In this document: positions 1 through 11,472 of the stretch, in pieces
Layout: each line of letters begins with the position of its first letter
Numbering within the stretch: the first letter of the stretch is position 1
From: Tetradesmus obliquus
Taxonomy: Eukaryota; Chlorophyta; Chlorophyceae; Sphaeropleales; Scenedesmaceae
Reading direction: 5' to 3'
DNA length: 64,000 nt
NCBI GenBank assembly: GCA_030272155.1
Contig: CP126202.1
Coordinates: 3,679,501-3,743,500 of the forward strand
Notes under the pieces: model-generated
Seen by the model: only the letters and a program-made list of their open reading frames with translations
Databases searched by the model: none
What the model was told of the DNA's origin: nothing
Made by a program: the position numbers and the translations under genes

Positions 1-100
1 AGAGCAGCAGCATGTGTAACGGGGCACTCACAGGTCATGGTACCTGCAAATGTTAGCACTGCGTTGCTCATCACCCTGCCTGCTGCCTGCTGCCCCGCAG

Positions 101-501
101 GCGCGGCTGCGCATGGTTGTTGCGTTCCTGCTGGCTCAGCTGCTGCCCTGGGTGCGGGGCAGGGGCAGCTTCCTGCTGGTGCTGGGCAGCGCCAACGTGG
201 ACGAGGCGCTGCGGGGCTACCTCACCAAGTGAGCCTGCTGCTGCTGCTGCTGCTGCCTCTATGCTGCATCAATGCCCAGCATTGCCCCGTGTTCTGCTGC
301 GTTTGGTTTTGCTGGTCATCTGCAGCACCTGCAGCTCAACAAGTGAGGCCGGCTGGCTGGCTGCTGCTGCTGCTGCTGGTGATACTGATCGTGTGCTGTT
401 TGGCTAGCACCGGCCAGCTTGTGCTTCTACTTCTCCTGCTGCATGCACAGCACCTGCAGAATGCCTTTAATGCCTGAAGCCCTGCTGCCTCATATGTTGT
501 G

Positions 502-550
<49 letters not shown>

Positions 551-815
551 GTCTCAGGTACGACTGCAGCGCCGCAGACATCAACCCCATCGGCGGCATC
601 AGCAAGGCAGACCTGCGCCGCTTCCTGACCTGGGCTGCTGTACACCTGGGCTACCCGCACCTGGCAGAGGTGGAGGCAGCGCCACCCACAGCAGAGCTGG
701 AGCCACTGCGGTGAGTGGAGGGCGCTGCTGCTGCTGCTGCTGCCGTGGCATCAAGCAAGAAGGTTTCATGCACGTAACACCGCTATTCATGCTGCTGCTG
801 CTGCTGGTGCTGCCG

Positions 816-865
<50 letters not shown>

Positions 866-1571
866 GTGGCAGCCGCGCCAATGCTGGTAAGCTCCAGCCA
901 TTTATGCTGCTGCTGCTGCTGCTGCTGCTGGTGCGCAGGGAGGGCATCGCCCCCCAGAGTGACGAGGCAGACATGGGCATGAGCTACGAGGAGCTGGGGC
1001 TGTACGGGCGGCTGCGCAAGGTGTCCCGCTGCGGGCCCCTGGCCATGTTCAGGCAGGCGTGCGCGCTGTGGCGGGAGCGCTACACGCCGCAACAGGTGGC
1101 GGACAAGGTGGGGATGTGGGAGAGTGGGTGGGGTGGGGTGGGGTGGGGGGTGGGGAGGTGGGGAGGTGCTGCTGGCAGGTACAGCACTGTCCATTGAGGT
1201 GAGTTGTGCTGTTGTGGGTTGGGCTGGGGGTGTTTCATAACACTGTTGCCATGCTAGCTGTCGTCGCCCCATTGCTGCCATCGCCGGCCGCACTGTCACG
1301 GCCTTATCGCCTGCTCCTCGCTGCTGCTGCTGCCGTCTCGCTGCAGGTGAAGCACTTCTTTAAGTTCTACGCCATCAACCGCCACAAGGCCACCGTGCTC
1401 ACGCCCTCCTACCACGCGGAGAGCTACAGCCCTGATGACAACCGCTTTGACCACCGGCCCTTCCTGTACAACACGGCCTGGCCCTGGCAGTTCAGGTGCA
1501 TCGACGCGCTGGCGGCTGACCTGCCGCAGCAGCACCACCAGCAGCAGCAGCAGCAAGTGAAGCAGCAGTAG
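101..1571 (+). CDS. NADSYN1: Glutamine-dependent NAD+ synthetase, C-terminal four exons (partial gene)
   Basis: The enzyme makes NAD+ from nicotinic acid adenine dinucleotide, ATP and glutamine-derived ammonia, the last step of NAD synthesis in the cytosol. Four exons fit with GT-AG borders and consistent phase: 101-228, 558-710, 939-1107 and 1347-1571 (stop TAG), giving 224 residues. The spliced product carries the synthetase-domain signatures [34 protein letters not shown], the PTAELEP motif, [12 protein letters not shown], then [31 protein letters not shown] and WPWQFR, which is the normal order in eukaryotic NADSYN. The N-terminal nitrilase-like glutaminase domain and the start of the synthetase domain must lie left of the window; bases 1-100 read as the end of an intron. 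The last ~20 residues are a Gln/His-rich tail of low complexity, probably lineage specific. Intron 1 is split between codon bases, so the exon ends in AA and the next begins with G (Lys codon). Identification is firm; the exact exon edges are inferred by eye. Confidence 0.93.
505..549 (+). repeat. (CTG)15 microsatellite in NADSYN intron 1
   Basis: Fifteen uninterrupted CTG triplets lie directly upstream of the acceptor used at 557/558. They sit where a polypyrimidine tract would be expected. They are intronic and not translated in the gene model. Confidence 0.95.
819..863 (+). repeat. (CTG)15 microsatellite in NADSYN intron 2
   Basis: A second run of fifteen CTG triplets, with shorter CTG runs on both sides (725-742, 790-806, 905-930). 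The last of these abuts the acceptor at 938/939. Repeated CTG enrichment next to acceptors suggests a genome-wide compositional habit rather than a gene-specific feature. Confidence 0.93.
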
Positions 1572-3033
1572 AAAACAGCAGCAGCGGCAGCAATAGACAG
1601 CAACGGTAGCGAGCAGCGGCCGCAATAGACAGCAGCAGCAGGAGAACTTGCAAGGCATGGAAGGTGTGCCACAGAGGTGTGTGTGGGGATCTGCAAGCCT
1701 CTGACTGCAATGGAGCTTCTGACTGTTGATGCATCGTGAATGCTCCCTTGCACCAGCAGTGGTGTTGCGGCGTTGCAGGCGCTCAGCTGGAGCGCAATCG
1801 GCCGCAGAGCAGGTATTTGACGGCATATGTTGCTCCAAAGTTGTCAAAGAAAACAAGAGGTAACCGGCTGCGGGGTGCTGCAAGCAGGTGTGTGGTGCAA
1901 TAGTGCAGCAGTCACTGCATGCAGATATCCATATCTACAGTGTAGATGGCATTTGGACTGCAGCAGGCAATAGCCTGGAGGGCTGCCACAAGGCGCTGTT
2001 GCTTCCTCTCTGGGTGGAGATATAATTGCTGTTGCGCGTGAGATGTGCTGTGTGGCTTAATTGATTTCCTAGGATCTCTGTTTGGTCACTCGTTTGCAGT
2101 CACCAGAGAGGTGGTGACCGCATGCTCAGTACGACCACGAAGCTACACCACAGAAGGAGACCTCGGCAGTCTACTTGGATCGCTATTAAGAGTTGTTGGA
2201 GCTGAATTTCGGTTGCTGTGGTCGTCTGTTGGTGTTGTTCTTGCTGTTGTTCTGACAGGTTCCGTGTTTATATTGCCGCGTTTGCGCATCGGCCCTACTC
2301 AACAGCGCCTTGATTTCACAGCAACTGCAGAAGGTGCCCTTAACAACGACCTGTGCGGCGCAGTTCTGCAGTTCTCCTGGGATCGCTCTGCAGCGAAGCG
2401 TATCTGCGCTGCCAGTGTGTCGATCGTCCAATCCCGCACGCAAAGCAAGTTCATTTTCCTCTCAGCAGATTCTTTCGACCTTGTGCCTCGCCCAACGTTG
2501 CAGCGGCCAGCCAGCAGCAGCACTCCAGTGGCTGTGGCCTGCAGGTGGGGGTCGTCGTCAAGTATGCGTGCACTCGCATCCATTTGGCAACTAGTAGCTA
2601 GACCTGGGTGCAAGGGTTGAATAGAAATGCTTGCAAATGCAGTACTGCATTCCTGGCATGCCGTGTAACCCGTTGCTGCTCAACACCACGTTGCAGCAGT
2701 GACTGCTGCTTCAAATCACTGTTGAGTCATGTGGTGCCATGTGATGCCAACACGCCTTGTTGTGACAGCGGTCTGATACGGCTGGTTGATTCACGTGACA
2801 TACGTTGGGCTGCCTGTTGGTACTGCAATGGTATCGTACACTGCTGCCAGTGCTGTGCTGCTGCTGACGCAGCAGTCTGCGCCTGATGACAGTGCTCCTG
2901 TATCTGGCCTGCTGCGAACCAAATGGTATAACCAGGCAACTCAGGTGAAAATCATTTATACTCACCAGAGTGATTGCCGTGATGCTGCTATGTGACTGCA
3001 GGCACCTCCCACCACAGGTCAACACCACGCGCC
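1572..3033. other. Spacer between NADSYN and lipase genes (3' UTR plus intergenic)
   Basis: No recognisable coding exon. The left part should hold the NADSYN 3' UTR. The first TGTAA on the + strand that I see is near 2663, so the transcript may end there or use another signal. An open frame at 2045-2620 (191 codons) has no recognisable domain and no coding-like composition, and I do not call it a gene. The region just left of 3034 should contain the lipase promoter and 5' UTR; no clear TATA box is visible. No RNA gene or repeat was recognised. Confidence 0.6.
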
Positions 3034-6000
3034 ATGGTGTCTGCTGCCAAGGCGGCCATCCTGAGCCTGCTGCTCTGCTTTGCATGCAGCGCTGCTGCCC
3101 AGATTGACCTCTGCAAGCTGCCAGGAGACTACCCGTTCCCCTTCAAGGTACTTCGGCTGCTCAGCTAAGCGTGCATACACATGTGTCATGCCTAGCAGCA
3201 TGCCCGTGTGCAGCAGCGCCTACATGCAGTTGACAGTGTTTGATGCTGGTGGCACCCACAGCTGGGTGTGCTGCACCACAGCGATTGAGCCCGTGCATTC
3301 CCACTGCCACTGCAGCAGCACGCTTGTGGCAGTTGAGGAGGCAGCAACAGGTTGGGACCTCACACGTGCACTGAGCTCACATTTCCACGTTGTGCAGGAA
3401 CTAGCTGCAATAAACAACTATGCAGCATCGCCAGCACGCTGGCAGCACATCAATCGCAGCAGTAGACAACATTGTGTTACACTGCCAGCACATAGCGCAG
3501 GACACAACGGCAGTACTCGCACCAGGTGCTCGCAAACATGCTGACGTCAAGTGGCCTGTTCTTCCTTGCTGCTGCTGTGATGTTGCTGGCGCTCAGTCAT
3601 ACGACTTGTCCGCCAGCGAAGGATAGTGCGGCAGCACTAGCACCAGCTGAAACATGCTGACGTCAGCTTGACTGCTGCTGCCGTTTCCTTTGCCTGTGCA
3701 GTCTGACGATTTCTGCGCCAGCCTGGACCTGCGCAAGCCCAACAATGGAGCTGCCTGCCAGCTGTGGGGCTTCCTGCTGGACCTGCTGGCCTCGCAGCGC
3801 GCCAACCCGCTCACATGCGTGCCTGACAACCGCACCGACACGCTCCCCAAGACGCGCGATGTGAAGGGTGGGTTCTGTTTTGCAAGTGCTGTTGGTGACA
3901 ATGAGAGTAGGGAGTGCACCATTGGGAAGCAAGGGGGCTCGAGCACACATTGTCTGTGCGTCAGCCGGTGAAGCGTGGGCATTGACATTGCCATACGCAC
4001 GCTGATCTGACTCCTACGAGCTGATGAGCAAGGTCAAGATCTGTGTGACCTTCATGTGCCCCTGGCTGCCTGCAGGCCGCTACATCCCCCAGCCGCTGCC
4101 TGACAGGCGCACCGCCCCAGGCGGCAAGCTGCCTGCCGCCCTCAACGCCACGTCAGTGCTGGCAGTGGAGGGCGGCAGCCTCAACTGGCTGTTCAAGAAC
4201 ATCATCCGCTTCGCAGGCTGGGCGCCGTGTGAGGTGCTCACGGGCAGCAAGGCGCCCTGGCGCGCACCCCCTGGCTTCAGGCGGCTAGCGCTGCTCAACC
4301 TGACTCAAGACTTAACTGCCGACTACAACCTCACTGCCACATCCAAGAGCTTGCCAGCCGTGGTCGTTCTGAAGCAGGGGAACAACAGGCCTCGCAATGG
4401 CACCTGCTGGGGCTTTGTGCGTGAGGCTGCGCGGCCAGGGCAAGTGGTGGGCGGTGCAGGTGCTGCGGCGCAGCTGTGCAGCGGGGGCCACCTGGTGGTG
4501 CTCATACGCGGCACACTCACCGTTGCTGAGAGCAAACTAGGTGAGCTGCCAGCTGCGAGCAGGCAGTGCCTGCGCGCATGCAGGGGTGCCGTTGATCATT
4601 GGCGCTGCTGTTGATGCACAACGCCATGTTGCGTGGCAGCAAGCAGTACTCGTAACTGGTTCTGTCACTGCCACTGCCCAAGCTGTACAGAACAGGTTGC
4701 GATATTGTCTTACAAAATGTAAGTTGGAGCTGTGGATGCAGACATTGGCCAATGTCTGCATAGCCCACGGGCTGTCAGCGCGCAACAACAGTTACACTTT
4801 CCCAACGTAGCTGCACTTTGTTTCTTAGACTGTGCACGCTGTGCTTGTGTACTGTTGTCACCTTGCTGCTGCTGCTGTCACATGTGCTGGTGCAGACTTC
4901 ACGTACAACACCGTTGCGGCGTCAGAGTATGGTGCAGGGCAGGTGGGCGCTGTCTGGCACCTTGAACTGCTTGTTCTCATTCGAGCTCGCTGTGCCCTGG
5001 GCTAGCACGTACGCAAATGCAGCGCTCAACACCGACAGTATAGTGTTGCCCCGATTGCACACGCAGCTGCTAAAGAGCATGCGACAGCTGTGCCTCCTGC
5101 TGCAAGTGATACACACACGTTCAATGGTGTTTTACCCTTGTTTCTGCCGACAGATCCACAAGGGGTTCAAGATCATGGCGGATGAGTTCTGGGACACCGG
5201 CCTGAAAGACGTCCTCATGCGCGAGTTTGTCAACGGCCCGGGGGCCATGCGCCACATCACCATCGCCGGCCACAGCTTGGGCGCTGCCGTGGCCACACTG
5301 CTGACCGCACGGGCGCAGAAGTTTCTGCAGGAGCAGTGTGCCAGCAAGCCCGCCTGGCAGGCCTGGCCCAAGAAGCAGCCTCTCGTGACAGGCGTGATGT
5401 TTGCTGCGCCCCACGTGGGCGACAGCGCATTCACCCAGGACTTTGACGCTCGCGTCAATGCACGCAGGGTCGTGTTTGAGTATGACCTCACCTCTCAGGT
5501 GCGCTGTGCTGCTGCACATCATGCACGACCATGCACGGCTGCACCTGGCACCTAGATTAGCAATACGCTGCTGCTTGCTGCATTGGTGCACAAGAAAGGA
5601 GCTCAGCCTTGCAACGTTGTGATCTGCTGCTTCAGCTGCACATCACCTGCTACAGCTTCAAGTGTTGTACGACGCCGCCACAAACACATATGCTTGTATG
5701 TCTGGCTACCTGCTGCAGGTGCCATGCACGCCCCAGGTCACTGCTTGCAATAATGCCGTGGTGAACACATCCAACCCGACTGGTGCCTGGAACTACAGCG
5801 AAGTAGGTGGCGAGCTGTCGTTTGGGCCGGAGGACCTGCCCACGTCACAAAAGCAACAAACCGCTTGGAAGGGGCTGCAGTCCTACAACAAAAAAGAGTA
5901 CTGTGCCTCCAACGGCACCACCGTGTTCTCCCTGAAGACAGCAACCCACATTTGCTCCTACCTATGCAAGGTGAGGCAGCTGGTGTTTCACCACGAGTGC

Positions 6001-6330
6001 CGCAGCACGTGGCAGCACGCTGCGCAACCTCAGCTGCTCCGCGCCACAGAGTTGCTGCGGTGTGCTGACCATGCACACGCACCGCTACGCTATTTTGCCA
6101 CTCTAAGCTTATTTATACTTTATACTTAACGGGTGTCCAACATCTGCCACACGTGTGGCTGGACGCCTGCATTGCTGCTGCAGACGAGCGTGTACACAAA
6201 CGACACGCTGAGCTGGTGCCGCTTGTGGCGTGATGACGGGGTGCCTACTGATGGCTCGGGCGCATACTGCCTGGAGGGCTCGGGCCGCACAGCCTTCCCC
6301 TTGACCCCGGCCTTCCCTCCAATGCCCTAA
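3034..6330 (+). CDS. Secreted class 3 lipase (Lipase_3, alpha/beta hydrolase), seven exons, complete
   Basis: Predicted extracellular or vacuolar triacylglycerol/acylglycerol lipase. Exons 3034-3147, 3702-3867, 4076-4540, 4896-4942, 5154-5498, 5719-5970 and 6184-6330 join in phase with GT-AG introns to give 511 residues ending in TAA. The start ATG has a good context (cgccATGg) and opens a signal peptide: MVSAAK, then a hydrophobic stretch ending in Ala-Ala-Ala-Gln near residue 23. The core shows the oxyanion-loop segment LVVLIRGT, the spliced stretch DFTYNTVAASEYGAGQ, IHKGF, and the nucleophile elbow ITIAGHSLGAAVAT with Ser305. FAAPHVGD follows; likely Asp is D375 (YDLTSQVP) and likely His is H456 (THICSYLC). 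At least nine Asn-X-Ser/Thr sequons and many Cys residues in the mature part fit passage through the secretory pathway. Substrate cannot be told from sequence. The gene ends only 230 bp before repeat DNA begins. Family assignment is firm; the exon 2 donor was chosen because it is the one that keeps phase. Confidence 0.9.
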
Positions 6331-6562
6331 GCAGTAGTTGACGTTAACACTGCACAAAAAAACAATGCACATCACACTGTGCCGTGTGCCGTCAATTGAG
6401 GTCCAACGGTGTCATGAGACCTGCCGTTGAGGAGTAGCGCATGGGACTACATGCTTTATGCTGTCAATGTGAGTATGTGTGCATAACAAAGATATGCTCA
6501 TGTGTGTGGATGCGTGTGTGGATGCGTGTGTGGATGCGCATGCGTTGTCATCATTGTCAATT
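6331..6562. other. Lipase 3' flank and border to repeat DNA
   Basis: Contains the presumed lipase 3' UTR. No TGTAA is visible between the stop codon and the first satellite unit, so the poly(A) signal is either variant or lies inside repeat DNA. From about 6470 the sequence becomes TG-rich and includes a small minisatellite. Confidence 0.6.
6502..6537 (+). repeat. 12 bp minisatellite, three perfect copies
   Basis: The unit gtgtgtggatgc is repeated three times without change, immediately before the first satellite fragment at 6563. It resembles the TG-rich stretch of the LINE 3' UTR (near 7085 and 42840), so it may descend from it. Confidence 0.85.
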
Positions 6563-6852
6563 CACCCGTGCCAACCTGCTGGATGCAGCCAGGTCCCTCC
6601 GAAGACATTTTATTATATTAATCAACATAAAACAACTCGTTGGAACAATTTAAACAATGTTTCGACGACCACATCCCTTTCGTCCAGGACGGCCAAGTAA
6701 GCGCGCCGGGTAAAAATTAAACGGCACGGACGATTCGAGGGCCGCTGCGCTTCGCTTCCTCTTCCGCCCCAACTCTTGTAAGGTTCTCACATGCACGTGG
6801 GTGAAATGTCCGAGCTCAAACGGACGAGTAGGTATTTTTGCAGGTCCATCCA
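6563..6852 (+). repeat. 312 bp satellite, isolated diverged unit at array edge
   Basis: One nearly complete unit, running from the cacccgtgcc point round to ggtccatcca. It carries private changes (ccctccgaagaca, aactcgttgg, attaaacgg, ttgtaagg), as expected for an edge copy outside the reach of homogenisation. It is cut at 6852 by a reversed LINE 3' UTR fragment, with cca shared at the junction. Confidence 0.9.
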
Positions 6853-7547
6853 GACTCCACTAAAATCGCCCGCACGGGGCTGCGGGGCAGCCCCGAAAGG
6901 CATCCAGGACCTGACCGAGTGCCCAGACTCCACTAAAATCGCCTTTGTTGGGGTAGTGGCTGTCGTTCCTCGTTGTGATGTGTTGCACAATAGTATGGCA
7001 AAGGCCAAGTTGATGGCCGGGTTACGTTATGTATGCATGCGTGTGGGTAGCAGAGTATGATGATGTGTGCAGGCATGTGTAGATAAGTCTGTGTGTGTGT
7101 GTGTTTATGTGTGTCTGTGTTGTTGTCATATTTTACAGAGTGCCACATGTCTCATGGGTGTATGTTTGGTCAATAGCATGATGTGCTTTGCATGAAGTGG
7201 AGAGTCAATCAAACTTGTTGACTTTTGGCAGAAGTGGGGAGCACTGTATCGCGTGGGCACAGATGGTCGCATCAAGATTCGGGCCAGCACGGCTGGCATG
7301 TGAGTGATGGGTTGGGCACGGGTATAGGTGGCGTGGTCTGGGCACTCGGTCAGGTCCTGGATGCCTTTCGGGGCTGCCCCGCACGGGGCTGTCTGCATGA
7401 TCGTGTGACAGCGTCTCTTGGTACAAGAGACCCGTGGGGTGAGTGCGGAACAGGTTGCCTCACTCTCTCAATGGATCTTTTTGTGGAGCAAGTGTAAAGT
7501 TATGTAGGTCAGCCCTTGTAACTTTCTTGCTTCAAAAAAAAAAAAAA
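6853..7547. mobile_element. Mosaic of LINE 3'-end fragments, ending in poly(A)
   Basis: The pieces match the full-length LINE at 34718-43431 but are rearranged. 6853-6946 is 3' UTR in minus orientation. About 6940-7205 is plus-strand 3' UTR (the part following ORF2, through the TG-rich stretch). 7206-7310 steps back to the end of ORF2 (VDFWQKW region and its TGA). 7311-7533 jumps forward to the extreme 3' end, deleting about 560 bp of UTR. The tail has TGTAA and A14 (7534-7547) and abuts satellite. No coding capacity remains. Confidence 0.85.
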
Positions 7548-8407
7548 GACATTTTATTATATTAATCAACATAAAACAACTCGTTGGAACAATTTAAACA
7601 ATGTTTCGACGACCACATCCCTGTCGTCCAGGACGGCCAAGTAAGCGCGCCGGGTAAAAATTCAACGGCACGGACGATTCGAGGGCCGCTGCGCTTCGCT
7701 TCCTCTTCCGCCCCAACTCTTGTAAGGTTCTCACATGCACGTGGGTGAAATTCCCGAGCTCAAACGGACGAGTAGGTATTTTTGCAGGTCCATCCAATTT
7801 CCAGTGGCAGTGGACCGACACCCTTGCCAACCTGCTGGATGCAGCCAGGTCCCTCCAAAGACATTTTATTATATTAATCAACATAAAACAACTCTTTGGA
7901 ACAATTTAAACAATGTTTCGACGACCACATCCCTTTCGTCCAGGACGGCCAAGTAAGCGCGCCGGGTAAAAATTCAACGGCACGGACGATTCGAGGGCCG
8001 CTGCGCTTCGCTTCCTCTTCCGCCCCAACTCTTGTCAGGTTCTCACATGCACGTGGGTGAAATGTCCGAGCTCAAACGGACGAGTAGGTATTTTTGCAGG
8101 TCCATCCAATTTCCAGTGGCAGTGGACCGACACCCGTGCCAATTTGCTGGATGCAGCCAGGTCCCTCCGAACCAGGACGGCCAAGTAAGCGCGCCGGGTA
8201 AAAATTCAACGGCACGGACGATTCGAGGGCCGCTGCGCTTCGCTTCCTCTTCCGCCCCAACTCTTGTCAGGTTCTCACATGCACGTGGGTGAAATGTCCG
8301 AGCTCAAACGGACGAGTAGGTATTTTTGCAGGTCCATCCAATTTCCAGTGGCAGTGGACCGACACCCGTGCCAACCTGCTGGATGCAGCCAGGTCCCTCC
8401 AAAGACA
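7548..8407 (+). repeat. 312 bp satellite, three units at the left border
   Basis: Partial unit, complete unit and short unit, continuing to the 5' truncation point of a LINE copy at 8408. The short unit (8032-8264 repeat step of 232 bp) has the 80 bp deletion junction ccctccgaaccagg without any poly(A) tract. It is therefore the uninterrupted form of the site that carries poly(A) elsewhere in the window. Confidence 0.92.
8166..8185 (+). other. Empty target site for the poly(A)-only insertions
   Basis: Here the sequence ccgaaccaggacggcc occurs once and uninterrupted. At 23 other places the same site reads gaaccaggacg, then 18-24 A, then gaaccaggacg again. A second empty copy lies near 11770-11790. 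These serve as in-window pre-insertion alleles. Confidence 0.88.
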
Positions 8408-8786
8408 GGCAGGCAGTGTCAGCAGCCGCAGCAACTGGAGACCCTCACCCACTTGTTTGTGGAGTGCCCAATAGCTGCAGCAGTGTGGCAGTGGTATGCG
8501 CAACAGGTGTGGCAGCGTGTGCAGCCAGGAGCAGTGGTCCCTGTTAATAACAGCCGTCTGCTGCTGCTGGATGACTTCAGTGTGTGGGCGCCGCCAGCAG
8601 GGCAGCAGCAGTTGTGGACGCAGCTGCGTCTGCTGCTGCTGGAATCCATTTGGGTGGTGCGCTGCAGCAGCAGCAGGGCTGGCGTGACTGTGGCCAGTGC
8701 GGGTGGTAGCGAGGGCGGCAGCAGCCGCAATGCAGGCAGCAGTTTGCAATCGCAGAGCCACAGCAACGGCGGTGCCGAGGACAACA

Positions 8787-8825
<39 letters not shown>

Positions 8826-9866
8826 GCCAACGGTTTGCAGCTGGCGAGCCGGGCAGCTCATCATACGCTGCTAAGGCTGTGGCGTGCAGGTTTCTGGCAG
8901 AGCTACGGCAGCAAATTCAGAGGGAATGGGATAGGGTGGAAGTAGATGTTAGGTTGGGTTGTGGGATACCGTTTGCGTGGCTGCAAGGAAGGTCGCCTGA
9001 GATCAAACTTGTTGACTTTTGGCAGAAGTGGGGAGAACTGTATAGGGTGGGCACAGATGGTCGCATCAAGATTCGGGCCGGCACGGCTGGCATGTGAGTG
9101 ATGGGTTGGGCACGGTTATAGGTGGCGTGGTGGTCTGTTTTGACGGTTCGGGCAGGATATGCAATGCATCCGTTGGAGTAGTGGTTGTCGTTCCTCGTTG
9201 TGATGTGTTGCAAAATAGAATGGCAAAGGCTATGTTGATGGCTGGGTTACGTTATGTATGCATGCGTGTGGGTAGCAGAGTATCATGATGTGTGCAGGCA
9301 TGTGCTGATAAGTTTGTGTGTGTGGTTATATGTGTCTGTGTTGGTGTCATTTTTTACATAATGCCACATGTCTCATAGGGGTATGTTCGGTCAATAGCAG
9401 GATATGCTTTGCCAGAAGTGGAGAGTCTATCAATAGACAGGTGGTGATTGTCTGTGTCGTGTGTGTGTGTGTCGTGTGTGTGTCGTGTGTGTGTGTGTGT
9501 CGTAATGCTGCCTGTGAGGTGCAGCTTTTAGAGGTGTGCAAGTCACCATGCGTTGATAGCTGACAGCTACACTATGGACAGCTTTTGTTTCAAGGGCCAG
9601 TCACGGTCTGTCACACATCACAGGACGTCATTGCGTAACTGTGATTTTAGTGGAGTCTGGGCACTCGGTCAGGTCCTGGATGCCTTTCGGGGCTGCCCCG
9701 CACGGGGCTGTCTGCATGATCGTGTGACAGCGTCTCTTGGTACAAGAGACCTGTGGGGTGAGTGCGGAACAGGTTGCCTCACTCTCTCAATGGATCTTTT
9801 TGTGGAGCAAGTGCACAGTTATGTAGGTCAGCCCTTGTAACTTTCTTGCTTCAAAAAAAAAAAAAA
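8408..9866 (+). mobile_element. 5'-truncated LINE copy (ORF2 C-terminus, 3' UTR, poly(A))
   Basis: Begins inside the zinc-binding region of ORF2 and continues colinearly through the 3' UTR to TGTAA and A14 (9853-9866), about 1.45 kb. 5' truncation with an intact 3' end and A tail is the standard product of incomplete target-primed reverse transcription. The UTR contains a TG/CGTGTG tract (9455-9501) expanded relative to the full-length copy. It is followed by A-rich sequence with T interruptions, then by another LINE 3' UTR fragment, so the 3' target duplication is not clear. Confidence 0.92.
8411..9097 (+). pseudogene. Remnant of LINE ORF2 C-terminus
   Basis: About 228 codons match the last part of the full-length ORF2 (41938-42605): QQPQQLETLTHLFVECP, then WQWYAQQVWQRV, DDFSVWAPPAGQQQ and ESIWVVRCSS, ending at the same TGA. 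It differs from the full-length copy by substitutions and by a longer Ser run near 8795-8818. It lacks endonuclease and RT. The frame is open upstream into the satellite, which is a chance fusion, not a gene. Confidence 0.88.
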
Positions 9867-11472
9867 TAAAATAAAAATAAAAATTGTCTGTGTCGACAAT
9901 CAGTCACCTATAAATAGGCGTCTTGTGTGTGTGTGTCGTAATGCTGCCTGTGAGGTGCAGCTTTTAGAGGTGTGCAAGTCACCATGCGTTGATAGCTGAC
10001 AGCTACACTATGGACAGCTTTTGTTTCAAGGGCCAGTCACGGTCTGTCACACATCACAGGACGTCATTGCGTAACTGTGATTTTTTTTTTTTTTTTTTTG
10101 AAGCAAGAAAGTTACAAGGGCTGACCTACATAACTGTGCACTTGCTCCACAAAAAGATCCATTGAGAGAGTGAGGCAACCTGTTCCGCACTCACCCCACA
10201 GGTCTCTTGTACCAAGAGACGCTGTCACACGATCATGCAGACAGCCCCGTGCGGGGCAGCCCCGAAAGGCATCCAGGACCTGACCGAGTGCCTAGACTCC
10301 ACTAAAATCACAGTTACGCAAATTTTTTTTTTTTTTTTTTTGAAGCAAGAAAGTTACAAGGGCTGACCTACATAACTGTGCACTTGCTCCACAAAAAGTT
10401 ACGCAATGACGTCCTGTGATGTGTGACAGACCGTGACTGGCCCTTGAAACAAAAGCTGTCCATAGTGTAGCTGTCAGCTATCAACGCATGGTGACTTGCA
10501 CACCTCTAAAAGCTGCACCTCACAGGCAGCATTACGACACACACACACAAGACGCCTATTTATAGGTGACTGATTGTCGGGTAAAAATTCAACGGCACGG
10601 ACGATTCGAGGGCCGCTGCGCTTCGCTTCTTCTTCCGCCCCAACTCTTGTCAAGTTCTCACATGTGGGGTGAGTGCGGAACAGGTTGCCTCACTCTCTCA
10701 ATGGATCTTTTTGTGGAGCAAGCATGCAGACAGCCCCGTGCGGGGCAGCCCCGAAAGGCATCCAGGACCTGACCGAGTGCCCAGACTCCACTAAAATCAC
10801 AGTCACGCAATGACGTCCTGTGATGTGTGACAGACCGTGACTGGCCCTTGAAACAAAAGCTGTCCATAGTGTAGCTGTCAGCTATCCATGCATGGTGACT
10901 TGCACACCTCTAAAAGCTGCACCTTACAAGCAGCATTACGACACACACACAAGACGCCTATTTATAGGTGACTGATTGTCGACACAGACAATCGCCACCT
11001 GTCTATTCATAGACTCTCCACTTCATGCAAAGCACATCCTGCTATTGACCGAACATACCCCTATGAGACATGTGGCAATATGTAAAAAAAATGACACCAA
11101 CACAGACACACATAACCACACACGCAAACTTATCAGCACATGCCTGCGCACATAATCACACTCTGCTACCCACGCGCATGCATACATAACGTAACCCAGC
11201 CATCAACTTAGCCTTTGCCATTCTATTTTGCAACACATCACAACGAGGAACGACAACCACTACTCCAACGATTGATTGATAGATTGATAGACTCTCCACT
11301 TCAGGCAAAGCATATCCTGCTATTGACCGAACATACCCCTATGAGGCATGTGGCATTATGTAAAAAATGACACCAACACAGACACATATAACCACACACA
11401 CAAACTTATCAGCACATGCCTGCACACATCATGATACTCTGCTACCCACACGCATGCATACATAACGTAACC
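9867..11472. mobile_element. Nested LINE 3'-end island in both orientations
   Basis: Order of pieces: A-rich linker; plus 3' UTR (about 9883-10080) cut by a T tract; reversed LINE tail 10100-10320; second T tract and a very short reversed LINE tail (to 10396) flanked by agttacgcaa on both sides; continuation of the interrupted reversed UTR to 10578; satellite scrap 10579-10664; 60 bp of plus LINE tail; then reversed 3' UTR. Two reversed UTR stretches (about 10982-11270 and 11290-11472) are tandem near-copies, joined by an attgattgatag repeat. None of it codes. Confidence 0.85.
10579..10664 (+). repeat. Satellite scrap inside LINE island
   Basis: 86 bp of the GC-rich part of the satellite unit (gggtaaaaattcaacgg to ttctcacatg). 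It is flanked by LINE sequence on both sides, with short shared bases at each junction. Confidence 0.85.

Noticed and set aside
2045..2620. 191-codon open frame between the two host genes.
   Set aside because: No domain, no splice-supported extension, composition not like the neighbouring exons; probably chance in the spacer.
6502..6537. The TG-rich 12 bp repeat as a regulatory element of the lipase gene.
   Set aside because: It lies downstream of the stop codon and resembles the LINE UTR TG tract; no support for a regulatory role.
9867..11472. Subtelomere, because Zepp elements of Chlorella are near telomeres.
   Set aside because: No TTTAGGG or TTTTAGGG repeats are seen in the window. Not excluded for the chromosome region beyond it.
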